Part shown: one piece after another, positions 32,477-41,053 of the stretch
How the letters are laid out: each line of letters begins with the position of its first letter
Position numbering within the stretch: position 1 is the stretch's first letter
Source of the DNA: JBCCSZ01 sp039821145
GTDB lineage: Bacteria > Bacteroidota > Bacteroidia > Chitinophagales > Saprospiraceae
Direction: 5' to 3'
Assembly: GCA_039821145.1 (NCBI GenBank)
Contig: JBCBOS010000021.1
Span: 102,023-166,022, forward strand
DNA: 64,000 bases
The notes under the pieces: generated by a model
Seen by the model: only the letters and a program-made list of their open reading frames with translations
What the model was told of the DNA's origin: nothing
Database searches by the model: none
Translations under genes and position numbers: made by a program

Positions 32477-34219
32477 ATGAACCTATTCAACAAATGGTCG
32501 GGCTTGTTATGCCTGCTCCTCAGCTGTGTGCACTGGGGACATGCGCAGGACTATGTGCTCGAAAAGCTCAATGATTCCATCAATTCAGATTCTTACGACG
32601 AGATCGCCCCTTGTGTGAGTGCGGACGGTCAAACTGTTTTTTTTACTCGGGTGGGACATCCTGGTTTTGAAAAGTCTCTGCACGAAAACGGACAAGATCT
32701 TCACCAAGAGCTGAAGCCTCAGCAATACCAACAACGACTCAACGATATTTTTTCCATTTTGGAGGGAGGGCCAGTTCACGATCCGGTTGCTTCTGGTTTC
32801 AATCAGGACATTTGGGTGGGGCGCTCGGTAGATGCCGCCTTTGATTTGGTTTACCATCCGGGCTATCCATTGAACAATGCCCTGCCAAATAGCGTCAGTA
32901 CTTTGATGCCTTCTGGCCATGAGATGATTGTCATCAATCAGTTTGCACAAGGGGGAGGCATGAAAAAGGGGTTTTCCAGCATTGTCCAGAAAAAGGACGG
33001 CAGCTGGTCTTTTCCAGAAGCTATTGAGATTGACAACTACCACAATTCGGGACCTGATGTCAACCTCACCTTGAGCGCCGATGGCAATACCTTGATCCTG
33101 GCAATGGAACGAGAGGATGCCGTGGGACGCAGCGATTTGTATGTGTCTTTTCGCCGGGCCGACAACAGTTGGAGCAAGCCGCAAAATCTCGGACCGTACA
33201 TCAATACACCTTATCGAGAGGGGACTCCCTTTCTATGTGCGGATATGAAAACCTTGTTTTACGCCTCCGATCGCGGCAACAACTCGGCAGGGGGGAGCGA
33301 CATCTTCATGCAAACTCGCCTGGACGACAGTTGGCAAGTGTGGTCTGCACCCAAGCGCTTCCGCTATCCGGTCAACTCCCGCTCCAACGACAGCCATCCC
33401 TATTTCAATGAATCCACGGGCCATTTGTACTTTACCTCCAATCGCCATGGTTCCAGTGACATATTCAGGATACAAATTGAAAAGCCCGAGCCCATTGGCG
33501 TGAGCATTTCTGGTCTTGTTTTGCATGCCGAGACCCGCCAGCCTTTGTCTTCCGATGTGCTCATGGCGGTACAAAATAGCAGCTCCTTCGAGTATTTTCC
33601 CACAGATGCCAATGGTCGTTTTCAACTGATTGTGCCCACGGGCAAGACGGTGTCTTTGAAGGGGGTGAAGCAAGATTTTGAGGGTGCCGAATTGGTGGTA
33701 GATGCCAGCATGGATGGGCAGACGTTGACTTTGTTGCTCAAGCCATTGCAGCTCATTGCTTCTGTGGATGAGGCTCCCGTTCACGATCTGCAGGCTCCTG
33801 TGGAGGAACGTCCGCTGGCCTTGGCAGTCGGGGATAAGATTGAACTGGCCCCCATTTATTTTCAACAGTCCAAACCAGCCGTTCTCAAACGCTCCTTTCC
33901 GGGCTTGAACCACTTAGCCAATTTTCTGGTCGAGCATCCCAACATTTACATTCGCATCGAAGGCCATACGGACAACAGGGGAGAAGAAGCCTCGTTGTTG
34001 AAGCTGTCCAAGGAACGAGCGGAGGCCATTAAGGAATATTTGGTGTACAAGCGTCGGATCAATCCGGTGCGCATACAGACGGTGGGCCACGGAGGCAACC
34101 GTCCCGTCAACGACAACTCAACGGAGGCATTGCGCAAGCAAAATCGCCGGGTGGAAGTGGAGGTGATCCATGTGGGAAGCAGTTTCCGCCCTGTATCTCA
34201 CCGGGGGAGAAGTCGATGA
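32477..34219 (+). CDS. OmpA-family protein with PD40 (WD40-like) beta-propeller
   Basis: The ATG at 32477 gives 580 residues with signal MNLFNKWSGLLCLLLSC...GHAQ. A propeller of PD40 units follows (CVSADGQTVFFTR; TLSADGNTLILAME; LCADMKTLFYASDRGNNSAGGSDIF; YFTSNRHGSSDIFRI), then a carboxypeptidase-like module (ISGLVLHAETRQPLSSD) and a C-terminal OmpA domain (IRIEGHTDNRGEE; LSKERAEAIKEYLV; NRRVEVEV). This order matches PorE/SprF-associated OmpA proteins of the T9SS and gliding machinery, but a structural envelope role is also possible. Confidence 0.88.
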   Translation: MNLFNKWSGLLCLLLSCVHWGHAQDYVLEKLNDSINSDSYDEIAPCVSADGQTVFFTRVGHPGFEKSLHENGQDLHQELKPQQYQQRLNDIFSILEGGPVHDPVASGFNQDIWVGRSVDAAFDLVYHPGYPLNNALPNSVSTLMPSGHEMIVINQFAQGGGMKKGFSSIVQKKDGSWSFPEAIEIDNYHNSGPDVNLTLSADGNTLILAMEREDAVGRSDLYVSFRRADNSWSKPQNLGPYINTPYREGTPFLCADMKTLFYASDRGNNSAGGSDIFMQTRLDDSWQVWSAPKRFRYPVNSRSNDSHPYFNESTGHLYFTSNRHGSSDIFRIQIEKPEPIGVSISGLVLHAETRQPLSSDVLMAVQNSSSFEYFPTDANGRFQLIVPTGKTVSLKGVKQDFEGAELVVDASMDGQTLTLLLKPLQLIASVDEAPVHDLQAPVEERPLALAVGDKIELAPIYFQQSKPAVLKRSFPGLNHLANFLVEHPNIYIRIEGHTDNRGEEASLLKLSKERAEAIKEYLVYKRRINPVRIQTVGHGGNRPVNDNSTEALRKQNRRVEVEVIHVGSSFRPVSHRGRSR

Positions 34220-34269
34220 CAACAAGAAGAAATGTTTCCTCATATTTATCCATATTTTGATTGATCTTT

Positions 34270-34301
34270 GGGATACGACGGTCCTCGTATCCCATTTTTT
34301 T
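34270..34301 (+). terminator. Strong intrinsic terminator after the PD40/OmpA gene
   Basis: Arms gggatacga (34270-34278) and tcgtatccc (34285-34293) pair perfectly over 9 bases and are followed by eight T after one A. Confidence 0.88.
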
Positions 34302-34312
34302 TGCAAATTCCT

Positions 34313-34320
34313 TATTTTTG
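34313..34320 (+). promoter_or_regulatory. Bacteroidota -7 element (TATTTTTG) before the FG-GAP gene
   Basis: It fits TAnnTTTG exactly. The preceding terminator occupies the usual -33 region, and no TTTG sits at the right distance. Confidence 0.35.
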
Positions 34321-34420
34321 AGTAAGAATACACCCTTGTCCCTCAAACACATGACCAGAACCGTGATTGAATTTTGCAGATGGTTGCCATGCCATCGGCT
34401 GGAAAATGCAGTTTACGCTT

Positions 34421-35890
34421 ATGACCCGAACAAAGTTTTTTCTACCGACACTGGTGTGTCTTTTCTTGTCAATGGTCCCAATGGATTTGCCCGCTCAACT
34501 CTTCATTGATGCGACTGATCGCTTGCCCGAAGCCAGCACCGGGGGCCAAACAGTAGATGCCCAAGCCGTCGACATCGACAAAGATGGAGACATGGACGTT
34601 GTACTGGCCAATGAATTTGAAGTCAATGTGTTGTTGATCAACAATGGCTCCGGGAGGTTTACGGATGCCGGGCCGGGCGCCATTCCTGCGAGGGTCCACG
34701 ACAGCGAGGACATTGCCATTGCCGATTACAACCGGGATGGGCATACAGATATTGTTTTTGTCAGCGAAGACGATTTCGAGCACGAATACTACGTCAATGA
34801 TGGCAATACCGTTTTTTCCCGCGCCTCCTTTTTGCCTTTTACCTCTTGCAATGCTGTGGCCACTGCCGACCTCAACCGGGACGGGGCTCCTGACCTTCTC
34901 CTAGGAAATCGAGGACAAAATATGTTGCTGATCAACAATGGACTGGGTGAGTTCATCAACGAAACCCCAGACCGCCTGCCCATTTTGGCCGACTCTACCC
35001 ACGATGTCAAGCTCGTAGATGTGGACAATGACTTGGACCACGACATCATCCTGGGCAATGAAGATGGCAATCGGTTGTTCATCAACAATGGGAGTGGTGT
35101 GTTCAGCGATCAATCCTTGGCGCGCCTGCCCCAAAACTCTGCCATTGATACCCGCAAAATCGTCCCTGGCGATGTCGACATGGATGGAGATGTTGATCTG
35201 TTTTTGGCGACGGTGAAGTTCTCAGCAGGCAAAGACCCTCAGAATCGTCTTTGGATCAACGATGGCAATGGCTTTTTTCGGGATGTGACCGATGAGCAAT
35301 TGCCTCTCATCCCAGACCAGGCTGTCGACGGAGTATTCACGGACCTCAACAGAGATCGGATTCCAGATCTTGTTGTTTCCGGGGTATTGAATCAGCCACT
35401 CAAGTTTTACATCAATGATGGGCAAGGATTTTTTTCCAATCGGACCGATGATGTGGTGGGGGGAAGTCAGATATTGGAGGATTCCATCGATGTTTTTTCT
35501 GTGATCACAGCCGATTTCAACCTCGACGGGTTCGACGATTTGTATGTCTGCAACCGAGCGGGGCAGGACCGCTTGTTTTTCCGTGATCCAGAGGCCAGAC
35601 TGCCCAGCAGTTCGTCCGTTATAGATCTTTCTAGTGCCAATTCTCTTTTGCAACTGTTCCCAAATCCCACCCAGCAGTCATTTCGCCTTAGCGGAGAGCT
35701 GAGCATGCAATTGGAGTCTTCGGTTCAGCTTTTCGATTTGATGGGTCGCCAGCTTGCGGAGATGGAGCCAACGGAGACAGGCAGTGGGCATCGACAATAT
35801 GCCTTGCCTTCTGATCTGGCTGCAGGAACCTATTTGCTGCGAGTCAGAGGGGCCGGTCAATCATATGTCCTTCGGCTGCAACAGCTCTAA
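34421..35890 (+). CDS. Secreted FG-GAP/VCBS-repeat protein with T9SS sorting domain
   Basis: I used the ATG at 34421 (signal MTRTKFFLPTLVCLFLSM...PAQ); ATG 34406 is an equal alternative. Seven FG-GAP/VCBS units follow, each with a calcium-type D-x-D-x-D-G-D loop (DIDKDGDMDVVLANEFE; DYNRDGHTDIVFV; DLNRDGAPDLLLGN; DVDMDGDVDLFLA; DFNLDGFDDLYVCN), alternating with LLINNGSGRFTD-type linkers. The tail (LFPNPTQQSFRL; VQLFDLMGRQLAE; AAGTYLLRVRG) is a type A T9SS sorting domain. It is probably a calcium-stabilised surface propeller. Confidence 0.9.
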   Translation: MTRTKFFLPTLVCLFLSMVPMDLPAQLFIDATDRLPEASTGGQTVDAQAVDIDKDGDMDVVLANEFEVNVLLINNGSGRFTDAGPGAIPARVHDSEDIAIADYNRDGHTDIVFVSEDDFEHEYYVNDGNTVFSRASFLPFTSCNAVATADLNRDGAPDLLLGNRGQNMLLINNGLGEFINETPDRLPILADSTHDVKLVDVDNDLDHDIILGNEDGNRLFINNGSGVFSDQSLARLPQNSAIDTRKIVPGDVDMDGDVDLFLATVKFSAGKDPQNRLWINDGNGFFRDVTDEQLPLIPDQAVDGVFTDLNRDRIPDLVVSGVLNQPLKFYINDGQGFFSNRTDDVVGGSQILEDSIDVFSVITADFNLDGFDDLYVCNRAGQDRLFFRDPEARLPSSSSVIDLSSANSLLQLFPNPTQQSFRLSGELSMQLESSVQLFDLMGRQLAEMEPTETGSGHRQYALPSDLAAGTYLLRVRGAGQSYVLRLQQL

Positions 35891-35892
35891 CT

Positions 35893-38193
35893 CTACAAGG
35901 CAATTGGTGCTGCAATACAACTGTCCGGTATGCCAAAGGCTTCGGTGAGTTCTGCCGCTTCTGCTCGCACTTTCCGACACAATCTATCCACCAGTCTGCG
36001 GATGGCCTTGGTCTTGGGGCTGCCCATGTACTCACTTTCTAGATACCAGCCTTTGTGGCTTTCAATGGTGTGCAGTGCGTAGAGATCGCACAGGCGCTTC
36101 AACGACTCTTGGAGTTCATCGTCTGGGCAGTCGTTGACTCGGTGGATGAATTGCTCCAGAACGATTCTATCCACGTAGGCCTCTGCCAGGGTGAGGATGT
36201 GGGTTTGGCAGCGCAAGAAGGCCGAATGGCTGTCGAATCCTTTGCGCAGGTAGGCCCGCATGCGCTGGCTGACGCTTACAAGTAGTTGGCGTTCCCGATG
36301 TTGGAAGGCAGCCAATTGAAATTCTGGATCGAGCAAGTGGGCAGTATCGGTCTTTCGTCTACTTACTGGATTCATTTCTGATACAGAAGCAGAGAATTGA
36401 GAGACCAAATAGCGCATGACTGCTCGGAAGCCCTCATCGTGAAATTCTTGTCGGAAGGCAGATAGCAAGCCCTTGGCTACCAATTGCATCAGCACAGTAT
36501 TGTCGCCTTCGAAGGTGGTGAAGATGTCGGTATCGGCCTTTAGATCAGCAATGCGATTTTCGGCCAGGTATCCCTTCCCGCCGCATGCTTCCCGGCAGCT
36601 TTGGAGGCAGTGGGTAGAAAACCAAGTGGTGTAGGACTTCAGTCCTGCTGCGAGGCTTTCGATTTCGCGAATGTCATCCTCTGTTCGTGCCACGTAGCGG
36701 TCGGCTAGGTAATCCAAGCCGAAGTGCAAGGCATAGGTTTTGGCCAATAGTGGCATCAGGCGGCGTTGGTGAGAGGGATAGTCCAGGAGAATGGTTTCTG
36801 GTTCGCCATTTTTTGGCGCAAATTGTCTGCGGCGCAGGCCGTAGCGTATGGCGATGGTCAGACCCACTTTGGCAGCGCTGAGTCCTGCTTTGGGGACACA
36901 TACTCGTCCACCTACAAGGGTGCCCAGCATGGTGAAAAAGCGACTGGATGGGTTGGCAATCGGACTGCTGTAGACACCATCCGGGCTGATGTTGCCAAAT
37001 CGGTTGAGCAGGTTGACCCTGGGGACGCGAACTTGGTCAAACCAAATGCGTCCGTTATCGACGCCATTCAAGCCCATCTTGTATCCACAGTCTTCTACTC
37101 TGACACCGTCCAGCAACTCGTGAGAATCATTTCTCAGAGGCACCAGTATGGCATGAACGCCGTGTTGGGTTCCGTCCACGATGAGTTGGGCAAAAACGGT
37201 GGCCATCTTGCTGTCCAGCGCGTTGCCAATGTACTCCTTACCAGCTGCTTCTGTTGGGGAGTGTATGATGATTTCGTCTGTTTGGGAATCGTACGTGGCG
37301 GTGGTTTCCAGTCCGCGAACGTTGGAGCCATGTCCGGTCTCTGTCATGGCAAAACAGCCTGGTAGTTTGAGGCTGCCAGTTGCTTTGAGGTACTTGTTGT
37401 GGTGGTATTGGGTCCCAAGCCAGAGGACACTGCCACCAAAGAGGCCGAATTGCACCCCAAATTTGATGGCCATGCTGAGGTCGTGCATGCCCAGCATTTC
37501 GAAAATGGCGATGTAGGCCATCATGTCGTCCTTTCCTCCTTGTTCTTTGGGGTAGGAGAGGGCTCCCAGACCTTGCTTGGCCAGCAGTTTGCACCACTGC
37601 AGCACCTGTGCCCGCTTTTCTTCCTTGGTCGGCATTTCTTCCAATTGAAAGGCTGGGTCTTGCAAGAGGAGTCTGATTTGCTGCTTTTTTTCTGCGTATG
37701 GGCCATCCAATAATTCTCTCAGGGCGTTGATGTCGAACGGAGCATCATCCGGTCTTTGCTTTTTTTGCAACAACTTGTCGAGCGATTTGCTGCCATCGAC
37801 GCCCAGGCTGATTTCCAGCTGAGAGAGGGCATCCCTGGTTTGGGGAGAGGACCAATAGACAGAATCAGCTTGGACACTACCGCTTTTTGCCATCTCAAGG
37901 GCAAGATCGACGAGGTTTTTCCGCTTTTCCTGGGCGGCCTCAGCGGCAGTTGTCCGGATGAGCTGTTTCCAGTGGCGAAACAACTGTTTGGATGGGGGCT
38001 TGGAGGGGTTGCTCCATTGTTGCAGCAAGATTTTGTCCTTGGCATTCAGAAATGGAAGGGACTCGATCTTGCGTTGGATGAGTTGTACCTCGCTGGGGCT
38101 GAGTACGCTATCGGCCCAGCCGACATAGTACAGTGGGATCAGGCTCATGACACCAGCCGAGTAAGATGGGAATGGAGGTGCTTGGGTACTCAT
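35893..38193 (-). CDS. Acyl-CoA oxidase / acyl-CoA dehydrogenase-like protein
   Basis: The ATG at 38193 gives 766 residues. The N-terminal ~110 residues (YYVGWADSVLSPSEVQLIQ) form an extra helical segment resembling TerB. The core is an acyl-CoA dehydrogenase/oxidase: LSYPKEQGGKDDMMAYIAIFEML, CFAMTETGHGSNVRGLETTATYD for flavin and substrate binding, CGYKMGLNGVDNGRIWFDQVRVPR and CREACGGKGYLAENRIADLKADTDIFTTFEGDN near the active-site region. The C-terminus has the ACOX alpha domain. It should oxidise acyl-CoA to the 2-enoyl-CoA. It is monocistronic; no other beta-oxidation gene is near. Confidence 0.9.
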   Translation of the reverse strand: MSTQAPPFPSYSAGVMSLIPLYYVGWADSVLSPSEVQLIQRKIESLPFLNAKDKILLQQWSNPSKPPSKQLFRHWKQLIRTTAAEAAQEKRKNLVDLALEMAKSGSVQADSVYWSSPQTRDALSQLEISLGVDGSKSLDKLLQKKQRPDDAPFDINALRELLDGPYAEKKQQIRLLLQDPAFQLEEMPTKEEKRAQVLQWCKLLAKQGLGALSYPKEQGGKDDMMAYIAIFEMLGMHDLSMAIKFGVQFGLFGGSVLWLGTQYHHNKYLKATGSLKLPGCFAMTETGHGSNVRGLETTATYDSQTDEIIIHSPTEAAGKEYIGNALDSKMATVFAQLIVDGTQHGVHAILVPLRNDSHELLDGVRVEDCGYKMGLNGVDNGRIWFDQVRVPRVNLLNRFGNISPDGVYSSPIANPSSRFFTMLGTLVGGRVCVPKAGLSAAKVGLTIAIRYGLRRRQFAPKNGEPETILLDYPSHQRRLMPLLAKTYALHFGLDYLADRYVARTEDDIREIESLAAGLKSYTTWFSTHCLQSCREACGGKGYLAENRIADLKADTDIFTTFEGDNTVLMQLVAKGLLSAFRQEFHDEGFRAVMRYLVSQFSASVSEMNPVSRRKTDTAHLLDPEFQLAAFQHRERQLLVSVSQRMRAYLRKGFDSHSAFLRCQTHILTLAEAYVDRIVLEQFIHRVNDCPDDELQESLKRLCDLYALHTIESHKGWYLESEYMGSPKTKAIRRLVDRLCRKVRAEAAELTEAFGIPDSCIAAPIAL

Positions 38194-38371
38194 AATTATC
38201 AGTTTTTCTGAGAGGAGATGATTGCTCTTTGATATTAGGAGGGTTGCCATCGGGCAAGTTGATGACTTTTTCTCCTACAAATACAACGACAAAAGGTCCA
38301 AAAAGATGATGACAAGATACTGTAAAATGCACAGATCGACCAGGAAATGGATTGGGTTGGTGATGGGCAAC

Positions 38372-38400
38372 AAAAAAAGGTCTCCGTTGGGGGGAGACCT
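38372..38400 (-). terminator. Intrinsic terminator (minus strand) after the 82-residue gene
   Basis: Arms aggtctcc (38378-38385) and ggagacct (38393-38400) pair perfectly. On the minus strand the stem is followed by a run of T (38372-38377). It lies 57 bases after the stop of the small gene at 38457. Confidence 0.8.
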
Positions 38401-38456
38401 AGTGGCATTAGAGTGATTTTGTTCTAAGTGGGGGGATGTTTTTGTTTGAGGGGTTC

Positions 38457-38705
38457 TTACGGTTGTTGTACGGTAGCGGCTATGTCTGTATTGGGTCTCG
38501 CATCTGTAGATCTTTGGAGATCGGATGGAAATTGTGCTGCTGTAGGTTGGATCGCGACGGATTCCTCTTGCGGTTCTTCCACTCGTATGACTTTTTCTTG
38601 ATGTACCTGAAACTTGTAACTGTCGAAGTCAGAAACTGTATTGGTGTCGAAAAATACCAGTGTCAACAATCCCAGAAACATCACTGTTAAGATGTACTTT
38701 GCCAT
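38457..38705 (-). CDS. Small exported protein of unknown function (82 residues)
   Basis: MAKYILTVMFLGLLTLVFF is a membrane anchor or signal segment; the remaining ~60 residues are hydrophilic and rich in Glu, Gln and Pro with no recognised fold. The call as a real gene rests on the Met start, the N-terminal hydrophobic segment and a strong terminator just downstream in the right orientation. A similarly built gene lies 450 bases upstream on the same strand. Confidence 0.55.
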   Translation of the reverse strand: MAKYILTVMFLGLLTLVFFDTNTVSDFDSYKFQVHQEKVIRVEEPQEESVAIQPTAAQFPSDLQRSTDARPNTDIAATVQQP

Positions 38706-39155
38706 GATCTGATGTGTTTGTTGTTATCTTGTTATGCGTATACAAATAGTATATGTTCGATCTATCGGCTGGGATTTTAATTTGATGTCGTCCTTATCGT
38801 TGTATTCTTTCCTATATGTGTAATCTCTTTTCAAAGAATACATTATAGATAGTTTATATAAAAACTATGCCAAAAGTTACGATTTAGTATAATATTAACT
38901 TTTTTCTTGTCTGTACGCTGTCTTATCTGTGCTTTCTTCCGCTTTGGGCGCTTTGTAAGATGGGAAGACAGGGTGGTGTTTTGTGAGAGAGAAATAAAAA
39001 AGGCCATCACAAAGGATGGCCGAACAGACTATGAGAAAACCGCTATGAAAGGAAAACTTTTATTACGTGGAGACACGTCATTTCCAGATAACGGAAAGGT
39101 GTAGTATTTCTCAAGTAGACCGGAAAATAGCTTTGGGAAAAGACATAACGTACTA
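38706..39155. other. AT-rich intergenic region between two small exported genes
   Basis: No gene is convincing. An 8-bp perfect inverted repeat (aaaagtta 38872-38879 / taactttt 38896-38903) and nearby AT-rich hairpins occur. The minus-strand terminator of the upstream small gene is at 38992-39021. Confidence 0.4.
38992..39021 (-). terminator. Intrinsic terminator (minus strand) after the 84-residue gene
   Basis: Arms ggccatc (39002-39008) and gatggcc (39015-39021) pair perfectly, and on the minus strand a T-rich tract (38992-39001) follows. Confidence 0.75.
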
Positions 39156-39410
39156 TTAATGGGATGTCGGCATACTGAGAAGAACACTGTGCAGAGAGAC
39201 TTGCCGATAGGGGACATCGGCGGCTAATTCGAAGGGAGTGCCTTCCTGAGCAAGCGGCTGATGGTCTGCCCTCATCGGAGGGTCCGCCTTTGGAGCAAAG
39301 AGATGCGAACCATACCGATTCAGGTCCTTTTGACCAATGTGGATGGGTTGGAGCCACAATCCATACAAGGCCAGAAGAAAAATGGTGGTGAGCAAATACT
39401 TATTCGTCAT
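39156..39410 (-). CDS. Small exported protein of unknown function (84 residues)
   Basis: The ATG at 39410 gives MTNKYLLTTIFLLALYGLWL, an N-terminal membrane segment, then ~60 polar residues. Like the 82-residue neighbour it has a downstream terminator in the right orientation, which supports a real transcript. I recognise no family, and the two small proteins share layout rather than sequence. Confidence 0.5.
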   Translation of the reverse strand: MTNKYLLTTIFLLALYGLWLQPIHIGQKDLNRYGSHLFAPKADPPMRADHQPLAQEGTPFELAADVPYRQVSLHSVLLSMPTSH

Positions 39411-39772
39411 GGGGGTGATGTGTTTGGTTCGGATGTTGGGTTTTGGATTTCGGATATGGAATACGGATGTCAACTGTTCGTACTTGCTTACCCGTTCAGT
39501 TTTATCAGGTATTTAGTTGGGGGTTGACAAAGTGTGTCTGTAAAAACAGCTCTGGAATTGGGGTATGGTAGTTTCTTTGATGCAATTTCTTTGTTACTGG
39601 CATTGATTTGGTTTTTTGGGGTGTTGACAAAACAACTGTCGCCAATGGCGAAATCCGTATGATGGCAGAGCTAGATGAGGACCAGGGTACGATCAAGTGA
39701 CCTCATTGTATCCGTGACCTTATTGTGTCAGCGGCCTCATTGCCAGAGTCGCTTCAGATTAGTCTCATTGCC
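39411..39772. other. Intergenic region with three 17-bp direct repeats
   Basis: No gene is supported; a minus-strand 63-codon frame at 39505-39696 has no family character. The notable structure is the tandem 17-bp array at 39698-39748. Confidence 0.4.
39698..39748. repeat. Three tandem 17-bp imperfect repeats
   Basis: Units tgacctcattgtatccg, tgaccttattgtgtcag and cggcctcattgccagag follow without gaps. Units 1 and 2 match at 14 of 17 positions, units 1 and 3 at 10 of 17. They sit just past the end of the glucosaminidase gene. Confidence 0.5.
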
Positions 39773-40717
39773 TCACTGATCCAGTAGATGCAATTGGTAC
39801 TTTCGAATGACATTGATGAGTTTCTGGGCATATGCTTTGTCAGTGGCATAGCCGACCTCTTTGAGTCCTTTGGCCCATCGCTCATAAGACTTGCCATATC
39901 GGTGTAGTTTTTTGTATCGGCCCTTTGAGAGGAGCAGACTGTGCGCCCGCCAACTGTCTTTGGCATTTGCATATTTCCGGAAGAAGTCCTTATGGTGGTC
40001 ATCATAGGCATTGGTACAATGTCCCTTCTTGCAGCGTTTGCTGAAGCATTTGATGCCAAAGTGGTTGTTGTTGTTTTTGGCCAGCAGGCTGTTTCCTGCA
40101 TTGCTTTCCACCAGTGCCTGCGCCATTTTGATGCTAGCCGGTACCCCATAGGCTTTCATCTCATCCTTGGCCATCTGTGCATATTTGCGTATGAATGCCT
40201 TAGCTTTGCGGTCTTTCAAATTGTCGGCAGCAGTGGGAGCGTAGGGGTTGTGCCTTTCGCCGCTGATGGCCGCCGTGTGAGCGACATTTTGGGCAATCGC
40301 CGTTCCTGTCCCCTGATCTCTGTCATCGGTAAAAGCAGTGCTGGGCGCCCTCAAGGCAATGTTGAATTGCATGTCTTTGCTCAACATGACATAGGCCGCC
40401 AAGACGACGATGCCAATTTTGAACCAAGGCAATTTGATCTTATTGAACCGAATGCTCCTGGACCGAAAGAACTGATTGATCCGAATCAGCAGTTGGCGAG
40501 AGAGGTGTTGAATGATGATCAGCAAATCTTCCAATATCTTTTCAAATGGAATGCTCTTGGGCTGTGCTGCAACCATTTCCGCTGCCTCCTGAACGGGTTG
40601 CAATTCTTTGTGTTGGGATGGTGCCTCTTGTCCGGCATCGAAGGTTGTTTCCTTGGATGCAGACACCCTCGCATCTACAAAAGTGAAAGGAATATCGTAT
40701 TTTGACTTTTCCATCAC
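39773..40717 (-). CDS. Membrane-anchored N-acetylglucosaminidase (GH73-like peptidoglycan hydrolase)
   Basis: The 314-residue protein has a cytoplasmic N-terminus (~110 residues), one membrane helix (LPWFKIGIVVLAAYVMLS), a linker, and a C-terminal glucosaminidase domain: YAQMAKDEMKAYGVPASIKMAQALVESNAGNS (with the catalytic Glu in LVESNAG), NNHFGIKCFSKRCKKGHC and the closing YATDKAYAQKLINVIRKYQL. It should cleave the glycan strand of peptidoglycan from the inner membrane face outward. A canonical promoter lies at 40878-40908. Confidence 0.9.
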   Translation of the reverse strand: MMEKSKYDIPFTFVDARVSASKETTFDAGQEAPSQHKELQPVQEAAEMVAAQPKSIPFEKILEDLLIIIQHLSRQLLIRINQFFRSRSIRFNKIKLPWFKIGIVVLAAYVMLSKDMQFNIALRAPSTAFTDDRDQGTGTAIAQNVAHTAAISGERHNPYAPTAADNLKDRKAKAFIRKYAQMAKDEMKAYGVPASIKMAQALVESNAGNSLLAKNNNNHFGIKCFSKRCKKGHCTNAYDDHHKDFFRKYANAKDSWRAHSLLLSKGRYKKLHRYGKSYERWAKGLKEVGYATDKAYAQKLINVIRKYQLHLLDQ

Positions 40718-40877
40718 GCGTTCGTTTTTAATTCAAGTTGTGATTCGTACCTCCCGTACCCCTCCAGTCCTAGCGTTGTCTCGCAACCTGGGTAAATGAT
40801 AGTATGTTTGTGACTTTGTCTCGCAAAAGGTGGTCGTTCCAGCTGTGGGATTTGTCCATTTGTTTGTGCCGACGATA

Positions 40878-40908
40878 CAAATGTAAAACAAAAAGTTTTA
40901 AAATCAAA
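40878..40908 (-). promoter_or_regulatory. Canonical Bacteroidota promoter for the glucosaminidase gene
   Basis: On the minus strand TTTG (40905-40908), exactly 19 bases, then TACATTTG (40878-40885). This matches the TTTG-N19-TAnnTTTG consensus in full. The leader would be ~155 bases. Confidence 0.65.
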
Positions 40909-40993
40909 CAAAAAGTGTTTGATTGTTGTGTTTTTTTGTTTGTAAAAAGGGAAAGTAATTGATTGTCAGTGTATTATGAGTTTGATTTCTTTG

Positions 40994-41025
40994 TTTGAAA
41001 AAGCGAAGATTGTTTGCTAATTTCG
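40994..41025 (+). promoter_or_regulatory. Bacteroidota-type promoter for fabG
   Basis: TTTG (40994-40997), 20 bases, then TAATTTCG (41018-41025), one mismatch to TAnnTTTG. The leader to the ATG at 41054 is about 25 bases. Confidence 0.5.
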
Positions 41026-41053
41026 CGCCGAACACACTCCTAAATCAAACAAA

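Larger units (their letters stand above)
40718..41053. other. Intergenic region with divergent promoters
   Basis: The space between the glucosaminidase and fabG holds both promoters listed separately. The ~155-base leader on the minus side has no riboswitch that I recognise. Confidence 0.4.
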
